This document shows, in pieces, positions 21,635 to 35,965 of a DNA stretch of 64,000 nucleotides; position 1 is the first letter of the stretch, and every line of letters begins with the position of its first letter. This DNA is from Trichomonas vaginalis G3 (taxonomy: Eukaryota > Parabasalia > Trichomonadida > Trichomonadidae): assembly GCF_026262505.1 (NCBI RefSeq), contig NC_067206.1, forward strand, positions 21,202,172 to 21,266,171, read 5' to 3'. Both the position numbers and the translations under genes were made by a program. The notes beneath the pieces were generated by a model. That model worked only from the letters and a program-made list of their open reading frames with translations, did not search any database and was not told where the DNA came from.

Positions 21635-22119
21635 TGTTGTAAACAGAAATTCATCAAAAGTGACACCTCAGAAAAGCTAAAATATTGAATTTTTGGAACT
21701 TTTGATAGAGCACGTTTTTAAATATTAATTAAAGTAAATGTATATTTTGTAAAGATTCTTTTTAATAAAAAAATAAAATTTTGAAGAAGAACACAAAATC
21801 TTCTGAAAAATAATATCACATAAACTCATATTATTTTCTAATATATAACTATTTTATATAAAAATCAAATTCAATGATCTTAAAAGCGAAGGATAAACCT
21901 CAAAATTTACGAATATAATGAGTGGGAATATTATTTTTCAGAAGATTTCATTCTATATGCCTATGAAAAGTACTCTCAAAACTAACTTTTTCCTAATTAT
22001 AATTAAATCTAGAATATTGTATTATGCTTAGTATTATTTCATTTTTCTCATTCAATTTAGAATTTACAAATGTCAAAAAATTGAGAGCTGTCACTTTTGA
22101 TGAATTTCTGTTTATTACA
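21635..22119 (-). mobile_element. 485-bp MITE, deletion derivative of the transposon (segment C)
   Basis: Starts TGTTGTAAACAG and ends CTGTTTATTACA, with ATAT on both sides as a 4-bp target duplication. Units A and F show the empty site (AATTATATATCCATG). Its left part matches the reverse complement of the transposon's right end through part of the arm, up to GAGTGGGAATAT. Its right part is the reverse complement of the transposon's left end. The transposase and most of both arms are deleted, with an ATAT-type microhomology at the junction. It has no gene and would need the full-length element's enzyme to move. Confidence 0.93.
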
Positions 22120-22911
22120 ATATCCAATGCTAAATGCCTGAAGATCTGGTGAAAATATTGAGATATGCCTCACTTCCATCATTTCGTCTTACCACATAAA
22201 AATATGTGATTTTTAAAACAAGTTAGCTGATATGCTTTTAACAAAACCGAATCAAAAGTATTCAAAAAAATCTGAAATTGTAAAATATCTTAATCAAAAA
22301 TAAAGGGTTGATCTTCATTTTCGGGATTTCAAAAAAATTTGGAATTTCACCTCCCAAACACACAGATTGTCCAGTTCATTGGCATAGAGAATATCCGATT
22401 TCCAGTGTTTTACTCTGAATCTTATTAGTTAAATACCGAATTTCGAACATAAATTCATCAAAATCGAATAAAGAGACTACCAAAAACGACACAAATATAA
22501 TCAAGTCACAATCATTTAACAGGAACTCCTTAAATGAAGATTTTTACAATTTTAATCTCTATATTTTAGAAAAAAATATGCTCAGTCACAAACACAATTA
22601 CTATGTTATGGAACAAGGCATTGACACTCGAATCTCTGGCCAATTCGAGGAACATCCAAAATTTCAATAATCTTATCCCACAGAATCCATAGCCCAAAAA
22701 CTTTAATTTGCATAGTACATTTGAAGACGAATAATATTAGTCCAATTTTTTTTAACTTTGAAATTTTCAAAGATACAAAATTTATTACATTTAGAATTAA
22801 TGCATTAATATATGCATTTGTTCCGTACCGAAAATGAACTTTACAAAAAGTGACATGAAAAGTCTTAATTACATTAAAGCCAAATGTAAACTTCATTGAG
22901 AAAAAGCAGTT

Positions 22912-24399
22912 TTGTCTCGTATTCAACGTAAAATCTTCAAAAGAAGACTAAACAAAAAGTGCTACACTGATAACAAAGATGAATTTCACATGGAACGCGA
23001 TGATTCAATAACTGCAGAGTTGCGACATACAATTGCGGAAAATGTATGGACAACCACATGTAATGGTGGAGAACCATCGTATCTTTCAGAGGTCGAATTA
23101 CTTGATTTTTATGGTGAAATCAATCAAAGAGCAAAAGGTCTTGCATGTGAAAAGGTAATCGAAGCTTATCAGATTGCCTACGAATTACTGGAGTATAGAT
23201 ACAGCAGAGCTTTATATCTAGCTGGCCTTGTTCATCCAGACGAATTTCCAACAAGAGGAAAAAGAATTGTTTACTTCGCTAGAAGTATATCTCCCCTCAA
23301 GATCATGGTTAAACAGAGTTTGCTCTGATCTCAACATTGAGATCAAAAGCTCAAAAGAAAATGAGGAAAAACGAGCAAAGTACTGTAACACAGCAACAGT
23401 TGCTAACTTCTTACATTAATTTCAGTATACGGCAGGAATTGATCCATGGAATAAGTGGAGTATTTATGAAACATCTCTGCTTCATCAAAGCGTTACAAAG
23501 TTATCTGCACTGAAAGCAACCCTCCTTTAACCAAAGAAGAGCATGAATTTGTGCTTGTTACTAGTATCTTCCCATATAATTCTGAAGGATACCGGATGAA
23601 ACCATTTATTATTGTTCCAGGAATATAAAATTGTTCACAGGAACTCCGCTCCGTGAGAGCATTCCTTACAGGACAATCTTATGGATGGATGACAAAGAAG
23701 ATATGGGATATCTTTAATTTAACTTTTATTATCGAAATCCAGAGATATCGCTCAAGTCTTGATGCTATCACAGCAGCTCAGCATAATATCGTATTCGGTG
23801 ATAATCATATCAGCCGAGTAAGTTATTTTACTTGCAAACTTTTGAGTCTCTTCAGAATTGAACTCTTGACATTTCCAGCTTACTGCACAGTAGTTCTCCA
23901 GTTATTTGATGTAGGATGTGCAGCATCTTTGAGATCAAAGAATAACAGGTTAAAATATGTTCCGCTTTACACATATGAGCAAGATAATTTATCAAATACC
24001 CCAAAACCAAGGTTAAAAATTGTAAGAATTTTAATTGATGCTTGTGATTAAGTCAATGCATCAGTATGGTATTCATCCGTGGAACCCAGATAAAGCCTTA
24101 TCCAACGAATTAACAAACAAAACATCAAACGCAATACCAAATCCCACATATATATTTAATTCTTCTTGCAAAAAATTAACATCTGACGCCGAATTACTTA
24201 AAATTGCGCAATTTGAAGCAATCAAATTCAAACATTAAATCAAGCACTGATAGTTATTGTAACAAATATTTCGAATTATTTAGATTATTATCCTCCAAAT
24301 ACAAAAATTCTCAGCAAAGGGATGAAATTGAGTCAATTTAATGGAGCAAAACGAAGTGAGGTGAAATTCACCACTTTGACACCTCGTATTTTTCAGATA
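22912..24399 (+). pseudogene. pogo-like transposase relic, segment C
   Basis: Copy of the relic at 4858-6345. Confidence 0.85.
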
Positions 24400-26243
24400 T
24401 ATCGATTAATATTGAGTTTTATTGGGATGGAAAACATACTGAAAAACCTGCAATATCAACACCTTTTTATATAATATTGAATAAATAAAAATTTGTTTTT
24501 ATTTTCCAAAAAGATATATGATACATTTTTATTATACAGGTTAAAAACTGTCTAGCTTTTGCTTTTAGTGCTCGACCAGAGGCATACATTGAAAATACAA
24601 TCCTCTCCATGGTTTTTGTGTAGGATCTGATCTTCTCAAAACGATGATATTGACTATTATTATATGAATTGAATGTATTTATGAATATTTCGAAATTTTA
24701 ATATAAATAATTTATTAAAAATAAAAATTGAACGTAAGTACAAAAAATATAATTTGAAAGCAAATTAAAAATTAACGATACGATAATTTGGAACTTTTAC
24801 CTTTTGCCAATAAATATAAAAATAAAATTTTGGGAATTGGAACTTAAGAGTAGAGAGACCTTTGTTGATATGTATGAGGCTATGTATTTATGTGTAGATC
24901 TGAGTAAGCTTGGTTATCATATAGCGGTTTCTGATGAAATTGAGAACCTCGGAGACCCAAGACCTTTGTTGATATGTATGAGGCTATGTATTTGTGCGTA
25001 GTCATTAAACCCATTCTTGCAAATTAGAATATTATTTAATTTGTTATATTGAGCTTTCTTCCTGATAATTTGCATATCTTCAAAATCATTAAAGTAAGTA
25101 AAATCAGTTGTTTTTTCGGTGATTAATCTTAATTCTTCGCATTATATTTCTTTTTTTTGAAAAATCTTACTGTTTGGGGAAATTCTCTTTGCGAAATCTG
25201 TTGGCCTGAGGATTATCTGGTTGAATAAAAATATGTTCAATTCCCCTTTCGCATAATAATTAATGAAATTGTGTTTTATTTTCGAGAGTGTGCAAAACGT
25301 TCCCACTTCTTGAGAGGTACGTTTTGCAAATTTTTTTCTTTCATACATAGAAGATTTTTGGAAGATGATTGATCTCTACATGATATTATATCATATTTCT
25401 ACATTGAGTCCTTAACAATATTAAATTGCAGGGTTTTCAAATCAAAAAACTAACTTTCGCTCTTTCAGGTCAAATCAGCAAGGCTCTTCTATATAGGTGT
25501 TGGATATATTATCAAACTGAAATGAAACTTTCCAGAGATGTCCATAAAATTATTTTGCAAAACATCCCTCTCAAAAAGTGGGAACGTTTTTGCAATTTTT
25601 CTTTATTTTTTGTACCATTATCGGTCCATAGAGCGAAATGGGGACCAGGTATTGTGCTTAATGCACGTTTGAGTACATTTGTTGTATACTCTGCAGTTTT
25701 CTGAGAAAAAGATTATGAGTGATCTCGTTTTTTCTTAAAGTCATTTTTTTCTTATCAAAAAAAATTAAAATTACGTAAAACTATGACAAAATTACGTAAT
25801 TCACAATTTTAATGCTGAAAAATAGGAATATAAGCTTATAATACTACAGGTAGATTGAGCATCGATGCGCGCTAATGCCAACATGATTAATTTGAGTCGG
25901 TTTTATATATTATTGGAAATTAATCACAAATTGTCCATGAATATAAGTTATATTCTTCGATATTATGAGTTAATGAAGGCTACAATATTTGTAATCATGA
26001 TTGGCTAGTTAAAATCTATTAGAATAAAAGAAATTGTAATTTAATAATATTGAATTGACATTTTAAATAATTTGAGGTCTAATCCATTATGAGTATGGTT
26101 ATTACAGGTCACTTATTATTATTCTTTGATATACAAAGAGTTAAAACGATTTGGTAATGAGATATTGTAGAAAATAAAAATAACTGTAATCTATTGAAAC
26201 TGATAAAAAAAATTAAATCCATTTATTTTTTATTCATATGTTA

Positions 26244-26591
26244 TTATTGATGAGAATTAGATTCATTTAAAATTGAATACATATTTTTGAGAGAGTCAAA
26301 AATTTCAGGATCGATTTCATCTTCGCATTCATCCAAATATATTCTAAGCTCGGAATTTTCAAATGCATTCAAAATATTGGCAAAGTTTTCTTTACAAGAA
26401 GAGTTAAATAAAATTTCTTGTAAACAATTAATAATAAATTTTGGGTTAAATTCAACAAAATCCGAAAGAATTTCAAACACCTTTTCAAATTTGTCATTAA
26501 ATATCGAAAGGGATATTGAATCTTTTATGATAATAGCGATGAGGATATTTATCAAAATTTCCTTATTTTTGAAGAGTGCGGGATAAATTTG
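26244..26591 (-). pseudogene. Helical-repeat gene relic, segment C
   Basis: Copy of 8189-8536. Confidence 0.5.
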
Positions 26592-26698
26592 TCAAGTGTC
26601 ACTTTTCAATAACCTTAAATTACGCTGTTCTAATTTTTTAAAAAATAACCTTAAATTATATTTGAAGAAATTATGTCTATGATATATGTTTTATTCTA

Positions 26699-27699
26699 GA
26701 ATCTTGGAGTTTTCATGCACTACACAAGAGCTCCAAGGTTCCAAGAGTGAATGCTCAATAGCAATTATAGAGATGTACCTTTTCAAAATGACTTTTACTG
26801 ATTAAATTTAATCAATAGAAGACATTTTGAAAAGGTACCTCTACAATTAGATATACAAGAGATTCAAAGCTTCATTTCAGATAGATTTGAAACTTTGAAA
26901 CTCTTGGTAGATTTTGAGTGAATGCTGACAATCATCTTTGAGAAGGTTTTCTTAAAGAAAACCTTCTCAAAGAGGTTTCTCAGGAGCCCTGAGGCTCCCT
27001 TTCGTAATGATTGGGAGCCTTGGGGCTCCTGAGACGAAGAATGGCTTCGCCGAATCTTTGATCAGCAGAGGCCAAATGAAAAGGCCTCTACTGATGGATT
27101 CTCAGGAGCCCTGAGGCTCCCTTTCGTAATGATTGGGAGCCTTGGGGCTCCTGAGACGAAGAATGGCTTCGCCGAATCTTTGATCAGCAGAGGCCAAATG
27201 AAAAGGCCTCTGCTGATGGATTCTCAGGAGCCCTGAGGCTCCCTTTCGTAATGATTGGGAGCCTTGGGGCTCCTGAGACGAAGAATGGCTTCGCCGAATC
27301 TTTGATCAGCAGAGGCCAAATGAAAAGGCCTCTGCTGATGGATTCTCAGGAGCCCTGAGGCTCCCTTTCGTAATGATTGGGAGCCTTGGGGCTCCTGCAG
27401 CAGAGTATCGCTCCGCTCCATTAATTTTTTTTAAAAAAAAGTGCCGTGTGGCAAATTTGTCCTGTTCCCTCTCCTAACACATAACTCCACAACTACCCAA
27501 GTACTATATTGCCACTCCTTCCCGCATTGCATTTGAGAAACATTAAAAGTGGCGACAAGTGCACTTGCCATGGCATATTGTTGCGCGTATATACTACTTC
27601 TAATGAAAGAAGCAGTATATACGCGCAATTCGAGTGAGATTGCAGCAGAAAGTCGAGAAGAGAGCCCTTTCTTAAGGTTAGGACTCCCTTCTCGACTTT
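26699..27699. other. Hairpin-dense block, segment C
   Basis: Copy of 8644-9644. Confidence 0.8.
26978..27397. repeat. 122-bp minisatellite, 3 copies plus 54 bp (segment C)
   Basis: Same copy number and variant order as segments A and B. Confidence 0.95.
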
Positions 27700-27718
27700 A
27701 TTATACAATGAAATATAA

Positions 27719-28030
27719 ATCATAGTATATTTTTGTCACTTTTCACATCGTATTACCCCGATAGAAACAAAACAAAACGACTTTCTTGATATATCAATAA
27801 ATGGCACGGATAATTTATTGGATGCATTGGAAAAATATTTTAATACATATCCTATTGAGCAAAATCGATTTCAAAAAGATGAAATATTAGAATGGCCCAA
27901 GTATTTAATCATACAATTAAACTTTCGTAAGACGAAATGGTGGAAGTGAAGTGATGTTGAAACCTTGATATTTCCTCGAAATTTCTACAAAACATATATT
28001 AGACATAAAGCATATATCTTATTTTATTAA
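27719..28030 (+). pseudogene. USP deubiquitinase relic, segment C
   Basis: Copy of 9664-9975. Confidence 0.75.
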
Positions 28031-28152
28031 GAATGTTGAATAATAATATTATTAAATATTAAGCTTTAAAAAAGCTAATTAAATTCAAAAATGAATATAT
28101 ATTATTATTGGATAAATATTAATCAGAACAAATGATTTTTTTATTAATGCTA

Positions 28153-30571
28153 TGTAATAAACAGAAATTCATCAAAAGTGACAGCTCTCAATTTTTGACA
28201 TTTGTAAATTCTAAATTGAATGAGAAAAATGAAATAACACTAAGCATAATACAATATTCTAGATTTAATTATAATTAGGAAAAAGTTAGTTTTGAGAGTA
28301 CTTTTCATAGGCATATAGAATGAAATCTTCTGAAAAATAATATCACATAAACTCATATTATTTTCTAATATATAACTATTTTATATAAAAATCAAATTCA
28401 ATGATCTTAAAAGCGAAGGATAAACCTCAAAATTTACGAATATAATGAGTGGGAATATAATGCTTATCTATCATAAAACCATATGAAATATCAATTTTTG
28501 CTTTACGCCTAATTTTTGACGACAATTAGCAAAAAATGTTAAATGTTAACACTCAGTCCATTTGAATATGAAAAATAAAATTGACTTTGATTAAATGTTT
28601 TTATTTATCATGCAATTCTTCTTGCGACCAAAGATTTGAATAAAAGTTCAAAAAATAAGATAGCTTAAAAAATAATATACGGTAGTGTTTACTAATAGAT
28701 GAATAGTATATAAATTCTATTAAAATGGATTTGATCCAAAAAATATATAAAATTTGATCATAAATAAAATCGTTTTAAATTACTTCTTCATTTAAATTAT
28801 AACAATTATTTTTGATTTTTATTTATCATCCACATTCAAATTTGAATCTTATCACAAAAGAAGGACCACTTTTATGACTACTGCCAAATCTATAAACAGA
28901 GAATGGCTATTTGAAGCTAAAAGAAGAATAGAAGAAGGTGAATATTACAAAAGTGTGGGAAAGGAAGTTGAATTGGAAAATGGTAAAATTAAATTGAATG
29001 TTGCCGAAAATACAATAAGAAGAGCATTTCAACTTCAAGAAATCGAATTACCAAAAGTTAGTCGCGGCAGAAAACCAAATCCACCAACATTTGAACAAAA
29101 ACAATTAATTAATTCTTGTGTTTCACAATATAAAGGAGGAATTTCAAAAACTTATTTATTGATTAAAAGGTTTCAAAATATTGTTCAAAATCCCGATTGT
29201 GAGAAAGAAAAAGAAGAAATTGCAAAAGAATTTGAAAATATAGAAGATTTGACAAAAGATCAAATTTTTGACAATTTACAAAAAATAAAGCCTCATCAAG
29301 TGGAAAAATTTATGATGGAATCAGGTTTATCTTCAAAAAGAGATTACAAACCAGCAGATCCACCTACCAAATATCGTGCCATATCAAAGAATTTGATATG
29401 GCACTGCGATATTCATTACCTTCACGGTAATGTTTCTTTTCCATTCTTTGCCATATTGAATGATATGACACGTAAAGTTCTCAAAACTAAATTATTGAAA
29501 AACAAGTCTTCCAACTCAACAGCGAATATTTTAAGAAAACTTTTAGAGGAGTTTATCCCTTACTGCATCTGGACCGATAACGGCGGTGAAAACCGCGGTG
29601 AATTCGGCCAGGTTATGCAGGAAAACGGAATAGTTTGGAAGCACACCTTGCCGTATATGCCAAGACAGAACGGCAAGGTGGAGCGCCTGTGGCCAAGCTT
29701 AGAAAAGTTTTTGCCAGACGAGTTGGATGATATTCAACAAATCAAGGACTCAGTTCAGCAGTTCATTGAAAAATACAACAATACACCACATTTATCTCTC
29801 GATATTAATCCAAAAACGAATAGTAATTACACTCCTAACGAATTATTCGAAGTTTCAAAATTTTGGTACGAGCCAGAAATGCAAAAATGGGAGTTATATA
29901 TCAAAGAGGAATGGGTTTTAGCAAAATTTGAATAATTACATCATTTTAAATGACTTCTAAACAATTTTATTTATGATCAAATTTTATATATCTTTTTGGA
30001 TCAAATCCATTTTAATAGAATTTATATACTATTCATCTATTAGTAAACACTACCGTATATTATTTTTAAGCTATCTTATTTTTTGAAATTTTATTCAAAT
30101 CTTTGGTCGCAAGAAGAATTGCATGATAAATAAAAACATTTAATCAAAGTCAATTTTATTTTTCATATTCAAATGGACTGAGTGTTAACATTTAACATTT
30201 TTTGCTAATTGTCGTCAAAAATTAGGCGTAAAGCAAAAATTGATATTTCATATGGTTTTATGATAGATAAGCATTATATTCCCACTCATTATATTCGTAA
30301 ATTTTGAGGTTTATCCTTCGCTTTTAAGATCATTGAATTTGATTTTTATATAAAATAGTTATATATTAGAAAATAATATGAGTTTATGTGATATTATTTT
30401 TCAGAAGATTTTGTGTTCTTCTTCAAAATTTTATTTTTTATTAAAAAGAATCTTTACGAAATATACATTTACTTTAATTAATATTTAAAAACGTGCTCTA
30501 TCAAAAGTTCCAAAAATTCAATATTATAGCTTTTCTGAGGTGTCACTTTTGATGAATTTCTGTTTTCAACA
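28153..30571 (+). mobile_element. DNA transposon copy 4
   Basis: Complete, 2419 bp like copy 2. Confidence 0.93.
28874..29935 (+). CDS. DDE integrase-type transposase (copy 4)
   Basis: Same 353-residue protein, intact. Confidence 0.93.
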   Translation: MTTAKSINREWLFEAKRRIEEGEYYKSVGKEVELENGKIKLNVAENTIRRAFQLQEIELPKVSRGRKPNPPTFEQKQLINSCVSQYKGGISKTYLLIKRFQNIVQNPDCEKEKEEIAKEFENIEDLTKDQIFDNLQKIKPHQVEKFMMESGLSSKRDYKPADPPTKYRAISKNLIWHCDIHYLHGNVSFPFFAILNDMTRKVLKTKLLKNKSSNSTANILRKLLEEFIPYCIWTDNGGENRGEFGQVMQENGIVWKHTLPYMPRQNGKVERLWPSLEKFLPDELDDIQQIKDSVQQFIEKYNNTPHLSLDINPKTNSNYTPNELFEVSKFWYEPEMQKWELYIKEEWVLAKFE

Positions 30572-30906
30572 CTAGACAAAAACAATTATATTAGATGCAC
30601 ATGATTAACATCTCTTGGTCTGATGATGTTTTTCAATTAAAAGATTATTATATACAGTTGAATTTACAAAATTCTTAATTCATAATTGCATGGCACAAGA
30701 GAGGTATGATCTGCTTATATGTTAATGATAGATATACCATATTATTTCCATTACTATAAATAACTTAAAGAAATATATCTTCTAAGTGTATTTTTTGTTC
30801 AATTTTGTTTGAAAAAAAAATTAAAACGCATTTCTTATCTTGTTTAGCTTTGATAAGTTGGATTAAATAATATTACTAAATACAAATCATGATAACAATT
30901 ATATAT

Positions 30907-31391
30907 TGTTGTAAACAGAAATTCATCAAAAGTGACACCTCAGAAAAGCTAAAATATTGAATTTTTGGAACTTTTGATAGAGCACGTTTTTAAATATTAA
31001 TTAAAGTAAATGTATATTTTGTAAAGATTCTTTTTAATAAAAAAATAAAATTTTGAAGAAGAACACAAAATCTTCTGAAAAATAATATCACATAAACTCA
31101 TATTATTTTCTAATATATAACTATTTTATATAAAAATCAAATTCAATGATCTTAAAAGCGAAGGATAAACCTCAAAATTTACGAATATAATGAGTGGGAA
31201 TATTATTTTTCAGAAGATTTCATTCTATATGCCTATGAAAAGTACTCTCAAAACTAACTTTTTCCTAATTATAATTAAATCTAGAATATTGTATTATGCT
31301 TAGTATTATTTCATTTTTCTCATTCAATTTAGAATTTACAAATGTCAAAAAATTGAGAGCTGTCACTTTTGATGAATTTCTGTTTATTACA
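30907..31391 (-). mobile_element. 485-bp MITE at the same site (segment D)
   Basis: Same element, same insertion point and same ATAT duplication as 21635-22119. Identity of site shows one insertion that was copied along with its unit. The segment C copy has one extra A just outside its right end (CCAATGC against CCATGC). Confidence 0.93.
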
Positions 31392-32180
31392 ATATCCATG
31401 CTAAATGCCTGAAGATCTGGTGAAAATATTGAGATATGCCTCACTTCCATCATTTCGTCTTACCACATAAAAATATGTGATTTTTAAAACAAGTTAGCTG
31501 ATATGCTTTTAACAAAACCGAATCAAAAGTATTCAAAAAAATCTGAAATTGTAAAATATCTTAATCAAAAATAAAGGGTTGATCTTCATTTTCGGGATTT
31601 CAAAAAAATTTGGAATTTCACCTCCCAAACACACAGATTGTCCAGTTCATTGGCATAGAGAATATCCGATTTCCAGTGTTTTACTCTGAATCTTATTAGT
31701 TAAATACCGAATTTCGAACATAAATTCATCAAAATCGAATAAAGAGACTACCAAAAACGACACAAATATAATCAAGTCACAATCATTTAACAGGAACTCC
31801 TTAAATGAAGATTTTTACAATTTTAATCTCTATATTTTAGAAAAAAATATGCTCAGTCACAAACACAATTACTATGTTATGGAACAAGGCATTGACACTC
31901 GAATCTCTGGCCAATTCGAGGAACATCCAAAATTTCAATAATCTATCCACAGAATCCATAGCCCAAAAAACTTTAATTTGCATAGTACATTTGAAGACGA
32001 ATAATATTAGTCCAATTTTTTTAACTTTGAAATTTTCAAAGATACAAAATTTATTACATTTAGAATTAATGCATTAATATATGCATTTGTTCCGTACCGA
32101 AAATGAACTTTACAAAAAGTGACATGAAAAGTCTTAATTACATTAAAGCCAAATGTAAACTTCATTGAGAAAAAGCAGTT

Positions 32181-33668
32181 TTGTCTCGTATTCAACGTAA
32201 AATCTTCAAAAGAAGACTAAACAAAAAGTGCTACACTGATAACAAAGATGAATTTCACATGGAACGCGATGATTCAATAACTGCAGAGTTGCGACATACA
32301 ATTGCGGAAAATGTATGGACAACCACATGTAATGGTGGAGAACCATCGTATCTTTCAGAGGTCGAATTACTTGATTTTTATGGTGAAATCAATCAAAGAG
32401 CAAAAGGTCTTGCATGTGAAAAGGTAATCGAAGCTTATCAGATTGCCTACGAATTACTGGAGTATAGATACAGCAGAGCTTTATATCTAGCTGGCCTTGT
32501 TCATCCAGACGAATTTCCAACAAGAGGAAAAAGAATTGTTTACTTCGCTAGAAGTATATCTCCCCTCAAGATCATGGTTAAACAGAGTTTGCTCTGATCT
32601 CAACATTGAGATCAAAAGCTCAAAAGAAAATGAGGAAAAACGAGCAAAGTACTGTAACACAGCAACAGTTGCTAACTTCTTACATTAATATCAGTATACG
32701 GCAGGAATTGATCCATGGAATAAGTGGAGTATTTATGAAACATCTCTGCTTCATCAAAGCGTTACAAAGTTATCTGCACTGAAAGCAACCCTCCTTTAAC
32801 CAAAGAAGAGCATGAATTTGTGCTTGTTACTAGTATCTTCCCATATAATTCTGAAGGATACCGGATGAAACCATTTATTATTGTTCCAGGAATATAAAAT
32901 TGTTCACAGGAACTCCGCTCCGTGAGAGCATTCCTTACAGGACAATCTTATGGATGGATGACAAAGAAGATATGGGATATCTTTAATTTAACTTTTATTA
33001 TCGAAATCCAGAGATATCGCTCAAGTCTTGATGCTATCACAGCAGCTCAGCATAATATCGTATTCGGTGATAATCATATCAGCCGAGTAAGTTATTTTAC
33101 TTGCAAACTTTTGAGTCTCTTCAGAATTGAACTCTTGACATTTCCAGCTTACTGCACAGTAGTTCTCCAGTTATTTGATGTAGGATGTGCAGCATCTTTG
33201 AGATCAAAGAATAACAGGTTAAAATATGTTCCGCTTTACACATATGAGCAAGATAATTTATCAAATACCCCAAAACCAAGGTTAAAAATTGTAAGAATTT
33301 TAATTGATGCTTGTGATTAAGTCAATGCATCAGTATGGTATTCATCCGTGGAACCCAGATAAAGCCTTATCCAACGAATTAACAAACAAAACATCAAACG
33401 CAATACCAAATCCCACATATATATTTAATTCTTCTTGCAAAAAATTAACATCTGACGCCGAATTACTTAAAATTGCGCAATTTGAAGCAATCAAATTCAA
33501 ACATTAAATCAAGCACTGATAGTTATTGTAACAAATATTTCGAATTATTTAGATTATTATCCTCCAAATACAAAAATTCTCAGCAAAGGGATGAAATTGA
33601 GTCAATTTAATGGAGCAAAACGAAGTGAGGTGAAATTCACCACTTTGACACCTCGTATTTTTCAGATA
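32181..33668 (+). pseudogene. pogo-like transposase relic, segment D
   Basis: Copy of the relic at 4858-6345 with one private substitution near 32690. The stretch just upstream (31940-32030) also carries small private indels. Confidence 0.85.
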
Positions 33669-35510
33669 TATCGATTAATATTGAGTTTTATTGGGATGGA
33701 AAACATACTGAAAAACCTGCAATATCAACACCTTTTTATATAATATTGAATAAATAAAAATTTGTTTTTATTTTCCAAAAAGATATATGATACATTTTTA
33801 TTATACAGGTTAAAAACTGTCTAGCTTTTGCTTTTAGTGCTCGACCAGAGGCATACATTGAAAATACAATCCTCTCCATGGTTTTTGTGTAGGATCTGAT
33901 CTTCGCAAAACGATGATATTGACTATTATTATATGAATTGAATGTATTTATGAATATTTCGAAATTTTAATATAAATAATTTATTAAAAATAAAAATTGA
34001 ACGTAAGTACAAAAAATATAATTTGAAAGCAAATTAAAAATTAACGATACGATAATTTGGAACTTTTACCTTTTGCCAATAAATATAAAAATAAAATTTT
34101 GGGAATTGGAACTTAAGAGTAGAGAGACCTTTGTTGATATGTATGAGGCTATGTATTTATGTGTAGATCTGAGTAAGCTTGGTTATCATATAGCGGTTTC
34201 TGATGAAATTGAGAACCTCGGAGACCCAAGACCTTTGTTGATATGTATGAGGCTATGTATTTGTGCGTAGTCATTAAACCCATTCTTGCAAATTAGAATA
34301 TTATTTTATTTTTATATTGAGCTTTCTTCCTGATAATTTGCATATCTTCAAAATCATTAAAGTAAGTAAAATCAGTTGTTTTTTCGGTGATTAATCTTAA
34401 TTCTTCGCATTATATTTCTTTTTTTTGAAAAATCTTACTGTTTGGGGAAATTCTCTTTGCGAAATCTGTTGGCCTGAGGATTATCTGGTTGAATAAAAAT
34501 ATGTTCAATTCCCCTTTCGCATAATAATTAATGAAATTGTGTTTTATTTTCGAGAGTGTGCAAAACGTTCCCACTTCTTGAGAGGTACGTTTTGCAAATT
34601 TTTTTCTTTCATACATAGAAGATTTTTGGAAGATGATTGATCTCTACATGATATTATATCATATTTCTACATTGAGTCCTTAACAATATTAAATTGCAGG
34701 GTTTTCAAATCAAAAAACTAACTTTCGCTCTTTCAGGTCAAATCAGCAAGGCTCTTCTATATAGGTGTTGGATATATTATCAAACTGAAATGAAACTTTC
34801 CAGAGATGTCCATAAAATTATTTTGCAAAACATCCCTCTCAAAAAGTGGGAACGTTTTTGCAATTTTTCTTTATTTTTTGTACCATTATCGGTCCATAGA
34901 GCGAAATGGGGACCAGGTATTGTGCTTAATGCACGTTTGAGTACATTTGTTGTATACTCTGCAGTTTTCTGAGAAAAAGATTATGAGTGATCTCGTTTTT
35001 TCTTAAAGTCATTTTTTTCTTATCAAAAAAAATTAAAATTACGTAAAACTATGACAAAATTACGTAATTCACAATTTTAATGCTGAAAAATAGGAATATA
35101 AGCTTATAATACTACAGGTAGATTGAGCATCGATGCGCGCTAATGCCAACATGATTAATTTGAGTCGGTTTTATATATTATTGGAAATTAATCACAAATT
35201 GTCCATGAATATAAGTTATATTCTTCGATATTATGAGTTAATGAAGGCTACAATATTTGTAATCATGATTGGCTAGTTAAAATCTATTAGAATAAAAGAA
35301 ATTGTAATTTAATAATATTGAATTGACATTTTAAATAATTTGAGGTCTAATCCATTATGAGTATGGTTATTACAGGTCACTTATTATTATTCTTTGATAT
35401 ACAAAGAGTTAAAACGATTTGGTAATGAGATATTGTAGAAAATAAAAATAACTGTAATCTATTGAAACTGATAAAAAAATTAAATCCATTTATTTTTTAT
35501 TCATATGTTA

Positions 35511-35858
35511 TTATTGATGAGAATTAGATTCATTTAAAATTGAATACATATTTTTGAGAGAGTCAAAAATTTCAGGATCGATTTCATCTTCGCATTCATC
35601 CAAATATATTCTAAGCTCGGAATTTTCAAATGCATTCAAAATATTGGCAAAGTTTTCTTTACAAGAAGAGTTAAATAAAATTTCTTGTAAACAATTAATA
35701 ATAAATTTTGGGTTAAATTCAACAAAATCCGAAAGAATTTCAAACACCTTTTCAAATTTGTCATTAAATATCGAAAGGGATATTGAATCTTTTATGATAA
35801 TAGCGATGAGGATATTTATCAAAATTTCCTTATTTTTGAAGAGTGCGGGATAAATTTG
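35511..35858 (-). pseudogene. Helical-repeat gene relic, segment D
   Basis: Copy of 8189-8536. Confidence 0.5.
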
Positions 35859-35965
35859 TCAAGTGTCACTTTTCAATAACCTTAAATTACGCTGTTCTAA
35901 TTTTTTAAAAAATAACCTTAAATTATATTTGAAGAAATTATGTCTATGATATATGTTTTATTCTA

